Made by a program: the position numbers and the translations under genes | Source of the DNA: SIG480 sp045533555 | GTDB taxonomy: Bacteria; Bacillota; Clostridia; Oscillospirales; JAAYXM01 | Direction of reading: 5' to 3' | DNA: 9,286 nucleotides | NCBI GenBank assembly: GCA_045533555.1 | Contig: JAZSHZ010000092.1 | Location: 1-9,286, forward strand | Notes under the pieces: model-generated | Databases searched by the model: none | The model's input: the letters and a program-made list of their open reading frames with translations, nothing else | What the model was told of the DNA's origin: nothing | Shown here: piece after piece, positions 9,101 to 9,286 of the stretch | How positions within the stretch are numbered: position 1 is the stretch's first letter | Layout: each line of letters begins with the position of its first letter

Positions 9101-9260
9101 CTCAAACGGCGAGCTGATCAAGAGGGCAGGCGCAACTGGCGATGCAGATATGAGAGGCGATGCGTGGCTCTGGTATGGAAAAATGGGTGGCCACGGTCAT
9201 AACGATATGCTGCAGATGGGCATTGATGCCTATGGCTTCAACTTCAAAGTCGGATCGTAG
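3117..9260 (+). CDS. Giant secreted multimodular heparinase II/III-type polysaccharide lyase with Big_2 domains, lyase domain incomplete at its C-terminus
   Basis: About 2047 residues from ATG 3117 (2049 from ATG 3111, which sits too close to the ribosome binding site). A Sec signal peptide ends near Ala26 (SISMA/A). Domain order: modules at 31-190, 198-362 and 369-536; Big_2 542-635; module 639-793; Big_2 796-892 and 896-989; module 990-1155; three Big_2-like domains 1155-1438; lyase region 1441-2047. The lyase region carries two CxxC pairs (Cys1506/1509, Cys1535/1538), then CPNCKRLFPSNDF, an alpha/alpha-toroid-like helical part, NFGMHQ (Asn1779, His1783), GYNQSW (Tyr1857) and HGHND (2026-2030). 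These match heparinase II/III-like lyases, which cleave uronic-acid-containing polysaccharides by beta-elimination using Asn/His and Tyr residues. TAG at 9258 ends the protein soon after HGHND, where the family's beta-sandwich normally continues for many more residues. The end is therefore a real truncation, an assembly fault or a sequencing error. Exact substrate is unknown. Confidence 0.85.
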   Translation: MKRTLSAILALCMLLAMLPTFSISMAADAAPFSVDFRTVDTSTLGGTNNVFLVEGTKGANWSVNASETTLRMGADIKFNIQYSPFADFQTWSSTGKVTFDFTVPADGKYNIDVYGMRRPEGGVGKFYIDGTLIGDEEFYAATAEYKVPVKKELAAVSLTAGTHKLTIEVAGKNNGSYNLLLVQRLEFTPEGYTEKAEEFVLDFTKVDTSTLNGQYAVMNETAAGPNWSIVTKISGGSTVFNKGSRVRFYANSYLQLGLYAADVNDKYDTLVIDFEVPVEGNYDVSGLFRRNTAGGYGDIYIDGVLQTTYDFYASANADETVKINKEPIKLTAGTHQIKLTGRFSQITTHAYVNVFNFTFAPVVEEKPEEFVVDFTKVDKTTLGGSNGQFAVRGTNVKGPNWTLLAHEAQGSTVFNKGSRVRFYANSYLQFGLYTDDVNKEYNSLVIEFNVPKTAFYDISSLFVKTTAGGYGDIYIDDVKQLTYDFYAAATETKTEKITKRPIELKEGTHKIKLVGRNSQSETYAYVCMHNFTFTPAEEVKPPVLASAELSYGKRYILLSDSEGKKLTLSAKYDDGEDVDVWNTCEVSFKSSDDAVATVSNDGTVKPVKTGNVTITATVKLGDVTKEATIDLIVSEEPVLVNYVYDFTKPSNSDIYSITLESDGWKINKSKSDSWVVNTANIVRFQKYGIQAQISEVDARNDLAIDIDVKESAEYDISLTYAEGGGGGLSYVYVDGKFVGEYYAQNDTFTEGKIVKLRPMYLESGVHTVNIKSIAKGTWGANTYIQNIKLSELENAAELSGVKISAKESLFVGESDNATVTFVFSNGAEVNARNNFDGKSNPGDSFTVASSSQAITVSGAKLTAVAEGTANITATATIGGVTKTSEPIEITVVKPALESMTVNAPKYILLSDADGEALTVSAVYNSGKSVDIATEATLAFASSDVNIATVSDDGAVIPVAAGEVIITVNITVDGVTLTDEAKIIISETPVYEDFVIDFRNQTAATAYQATIETNGWQLNKSKTDAYLYSTRNGTDITRYQSYGLQIQSGAQSGREKISLDFNVPESGAYNIEFMGATGVSGGGAYLYIDGLYIGEYDFYSALFVLEGEIAKIRPLVLSEGTHTFTLVAKRSPTNPSAAANMYPSYLSFVGTGELDPIVEAGAETERKSIAAGESEPFALYIRHASGGKYFARPSLDGTNEIILSMASGDSSVATVEGSFVKAHKTGVAEMTVSGKVGTVDVSDTFDFTVNDSTFESVKLDVVFDEFYEGGTTEISAEAYLSNGEKINPRDFAVRFESDNTEVASLEGNKMSTKLSGDAKITAYVTFNGAEKSDAVKIKVVPVALAEIFAVTEDNVVSAADVDGSKLIVTGTNNDGSDADLSDAVITYESLNPEIVAVTEDGYVISLSRGAARVKVMANLGGVEFEYIADVISSSQKTEPSLYTYEMRENAKENIRKYQWAKEDEKAAIRDAKYWVENYDKVYSTIMYEGIPRASVITLHDDPEPYTCIYCKEDIRLRNNSYAWGINPLTKPFKLECPNCKRLFPSNDFESFYKLGLDQKGQFDRERALAKHEELFGGTYGVGYLENTLYKEVGTKLGVPEDEVATWGVDDGFGWDTGEKATTGLPIKKTFIAFYHHKLYNANSKNFLSVGLTALTNAYLYTGDIKYGRAGAILIDRIADIYPSMDLNQYPAYQNSHGGRNTGKILGSIWETDLINVFIRAYDAFYPAMDDPQVISYLSKKAAQFGLENPKLSGDMIRENCENGILREAYKAATEARILGNFGMHQMSVTLAAVALDTFPETAEMLDWMGKEQKESSKTVKYLGKEFTVRTKSTGADMLTKFVNVVDRDGFGDEIGAGYNQSWLTNSLNVAETLYKYGKYEKFDLYANPKYRKMFDSIIYMTMAGDYTLQLGDAESTASTRNLTSSYGSMYAYERLGDTRYAQILYRVLKGNLDNVYIDIFTKDAEGIQKEVEKVIEKYGELELKSRNLTGFGLAVLSNGELIKRAGATGDADMRGDAWLWYGKMGGHGHNDMLQMGIDAYGFNFKVGS
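3207..3686 (+). repeat. Binding-like module copy 3 (alpha type)
   Basis: Residues 31-190 of the giant protein. It is the counterpart of the first module of the upstream gene: PFSVDFRTVD, GANWSVN, ADFQTWS, VPADGKY, FYIDG (126-130), EEFY and AGTHKLTIE are all shared or nearly so. Confidence 0.75.
3708..4202 (+). repeat. Binding-like module copy 4 (beta type)
   Basis: Residues 198-362 of the giant protein. Its start (FVLDFTKVDTSTLNGQYAV) is identical to that of the second module of the upstream protein. It has GPNWSIV, RFYANSYLQLGLY, IYIDG (299-303), YDFY, AGTHQIKL and FNFTFAPV. Confidence 0.75.
3822..3881 (+). repeat. 60-base near-identical direct repeat, copy 1
   Basis: Matches 4344..4403 at 58 of 60 bases; the two differences (3830 C/T and 3869 C/T) are both synonymous. 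It contains an exact 38-base core (3831-3868) and encodes the GSTVFNKGSRVRFYANSYLQ part of module copy 4. The offset of 522 bases is exactly 174 codons. Confidence 0.9.
4221..4724 (+). repeat. Binding-like module copy 5 (beta type)
   Basis: Residues 369-536 of the giant protein. It has FVVDFTKVDKTTLGG, GPNWTLL, RFYANSYLQFGLY, IYIDD (473-477, with Asp replacing the usual Gly), YDFYAAA, EGTHKIKL and HNFTFTPA. Its last third resembles the upstream protein's second module (TKTEKIT, PIELKEG) more than it resembles the adjacent copy. Confidence 0.75.
4344..4403 (+). repeat. 60-base near-identical direct repeat, copy 2
   Basis: Partner of 3822..3881, with the exact 38-base core at 4353-4390. It lies in the same place within module copy 5. 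Identity at third codon positions is far higher here than in the flanks, which points to recent duplication or gene conversion. Confidence 0.9.
4740..5792 (+). repeat. Super-repeat unit 1: Big_2 (A type) - module - Big_2 (B type)
   Basis: Residues 542-892 of the giant protein. The A-type Ig-like domain (542-635) has RYILLSDSEGKKL, SSDDAVATVSNDGTV and GNVTITATV, the classic Big_2 pattern. The module (639-793) is a diverged gamma type with DGWKINKSKSD and VYVDG (731-735), but the FY after the turn is lost (EYYAQND). The B-type Ig-like domain (796-892) contains VNARNNFDGKS and GTANITATATI. The order and length (1053 bases) match the next unit (1074 bases). Confidence 0.75.
5802..6875 (+). repeat. 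Super-repeat unit 2: Big_2 (A type) - module - Big_2 (B type)
   Basis: Residues 896-1253 of the giant protein. The A-type domain (896-989) repeats KYILLSDADGEAL and ends in SETPV, as unit 1 ends in SEEPV. The module (990-1155) has NGWQLNKSKTD, LYIDG (1085-1089), YDFY and EGTHTFTL. The B-type domain (1155-1253) has YFARPSLDGTN, parallel to VNARNNFDGKS of unit 1. The two units are a tandem duplication visible at protein level. Confidence 0.75.
6876..7430 (+). other. Two further Big_2-like Ig domains before the lyase region
   Basis: Residues 1254-1341 and 1342-1438 of the giant protein. The first shows SNGEKINPRDF, SDNTEVASLEGNKM and GDAKITAYV. The second begins like an A-type domain (VVSAADVDGSKL) and carries NPEIVAVTEDGYV and GAARVKVMA. 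In the super-repeat a binding-like module follows each A domain; here the lyase takes that place. They probably act as rigid spacers. Confidence 0.65.
7437..9257 (+). other. Heparinase II/III-type lyase domain, incomplete
   Basis: Residues 1441-2047 of the giant protein. A paired-CxxC segment (1506-1538), probably a metal-binding knuckle, precedes a long helical region with repeated Tyr and Leu. Candidate catalytic residues by family analogy are Asn1779 or His1783 in NFGMHQ, Tyr1857 in GYNQSW, and His2026/His2028 with Asp2030 in HGHND. The region from LTGFGLAVLSNGE onward is the start of the C-terminal beta-sandwich, of which only the first strands are present before the TAG. Confidence 0.7.
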
Positions 9261-9280
9261 CCATGTCGTTCTGTGGGCCA

Positions 9281-9286
9281 AGGAGG
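9281..9286 (+). promoter_or_regulatory. Possible Shine-Dalgarno site at the window edge
   Basis: AGGAGG ends the window, 20 bases after the TAG of the lyase gene. If the TAG is genuine, this could serve a fourth gene just outside the window, as at the other two junctions. If the 3' end is an assembly fault, it means nothing. No start codon is in view. Confidence 0.3.

Noticed and set aside
1069..9260. Cellulosome or surface-anchor signals (dockerin, cohesin, SLH, LPXTG) in the two secreted proteins
   Set aside because: None seen: no paired DxNxDG calcium loops, no LPXTG, no C-terminal hydrophobic tail. The giant protein's natural C-terminus may be missing, so absence there is not conclusive.
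9232..9264. Inverted repeat ATGGCT ... AGCCAT around the lyase stop, considered as a terminator
   Set aside because: Arms are only 6 bases with a 21-base loop and no T-run follows, so it is within chance and not a credible terminator.
1..9286. CRISPR arrays, tRNA/rRNA genes, insertion sequences or attachment sites
   Set aside because: No short regularly spaced direct repeats, no tRNA-like cloverleaf sequence, no transposase motif and no terminal inverted repeats were found; coding sequence fills almost the entire window.

Overview
The window reads as part of a carbohydrate-degradation locus from a fermentative Gram-positive bacterium, most likely a gut-type Clostridia (Oscillospiraceae or Christensenellales-like). 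The evidence is the strong GGGAGG ribosome binding sites, the Sec signal peptides of a type common in gut Clostridia (charged start, then ALCMLLAMLPT), the large Ig-like/Big_2 multidomain secreted proteins, and a uniform moderate-GC codon use with many GAA, AAG and ATA codons. Taxonomy is inference only. The first gene has no start inside the window and the last gene ends abruptly 26 bases before the window end, so this may be a whole metagenomic contig.

Three genes lie head to tail on the + strand with gaps of 14-15 bases, each gap filled by a Shine-Dalgarno site, so they form one operon. (1) 1..1053 is the C-terminal part of a glycoside hydrolase family 20-like enzyme (beta-N-acetylhexosaminidase type) with the Asp-Glu catalytic pair at the window edge. 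(2) 1069..3102 is a secreted 677-residue protein made only of apparent binding or structural modules: two copies of an unrecognised beta-rich module, Listeria-Bacteroides-like repeats and a short C-terminal domain. (3) 3117..9260 is a giant secreted protein of about 2047 residues with five more copies of that module, six Big_2/Ig-like domains and a C-terminal heparinase II/III-type polysaccharide lyase domain. The lyase stops inside its beta-sandwich, just after the HGHND motif.

The likely job is to capture and depolymerise a uronic-acid-containing, amino-sugar-rich glycan, such as a glycosaminoglycan or a mucin- or plant-associated acidic polysaccharide. The lyase would cut the chain, the repeated modules would hold it, and the GH20 enzyme would remove terminal N-acetylhexosamine. 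The substrate is inferred, not shown.

The most unusual content is the seven-copy module family shared by genes 2 and 3 (signature Tyr/Phe-Ile/Val-Asp-Gly, six variable residues, then Phe-Tyr, followed by a G-x-H strand). Also notable are the tandem [A-module-B] super-repeat in gene 3, a 60-base near-identical DNA repeat, and the anomalous 3' end. No RNA genes, CRISPR arrays, insertion sequences, promoters or terminators were seen, and no stretch over 300 bases lacks a gene.
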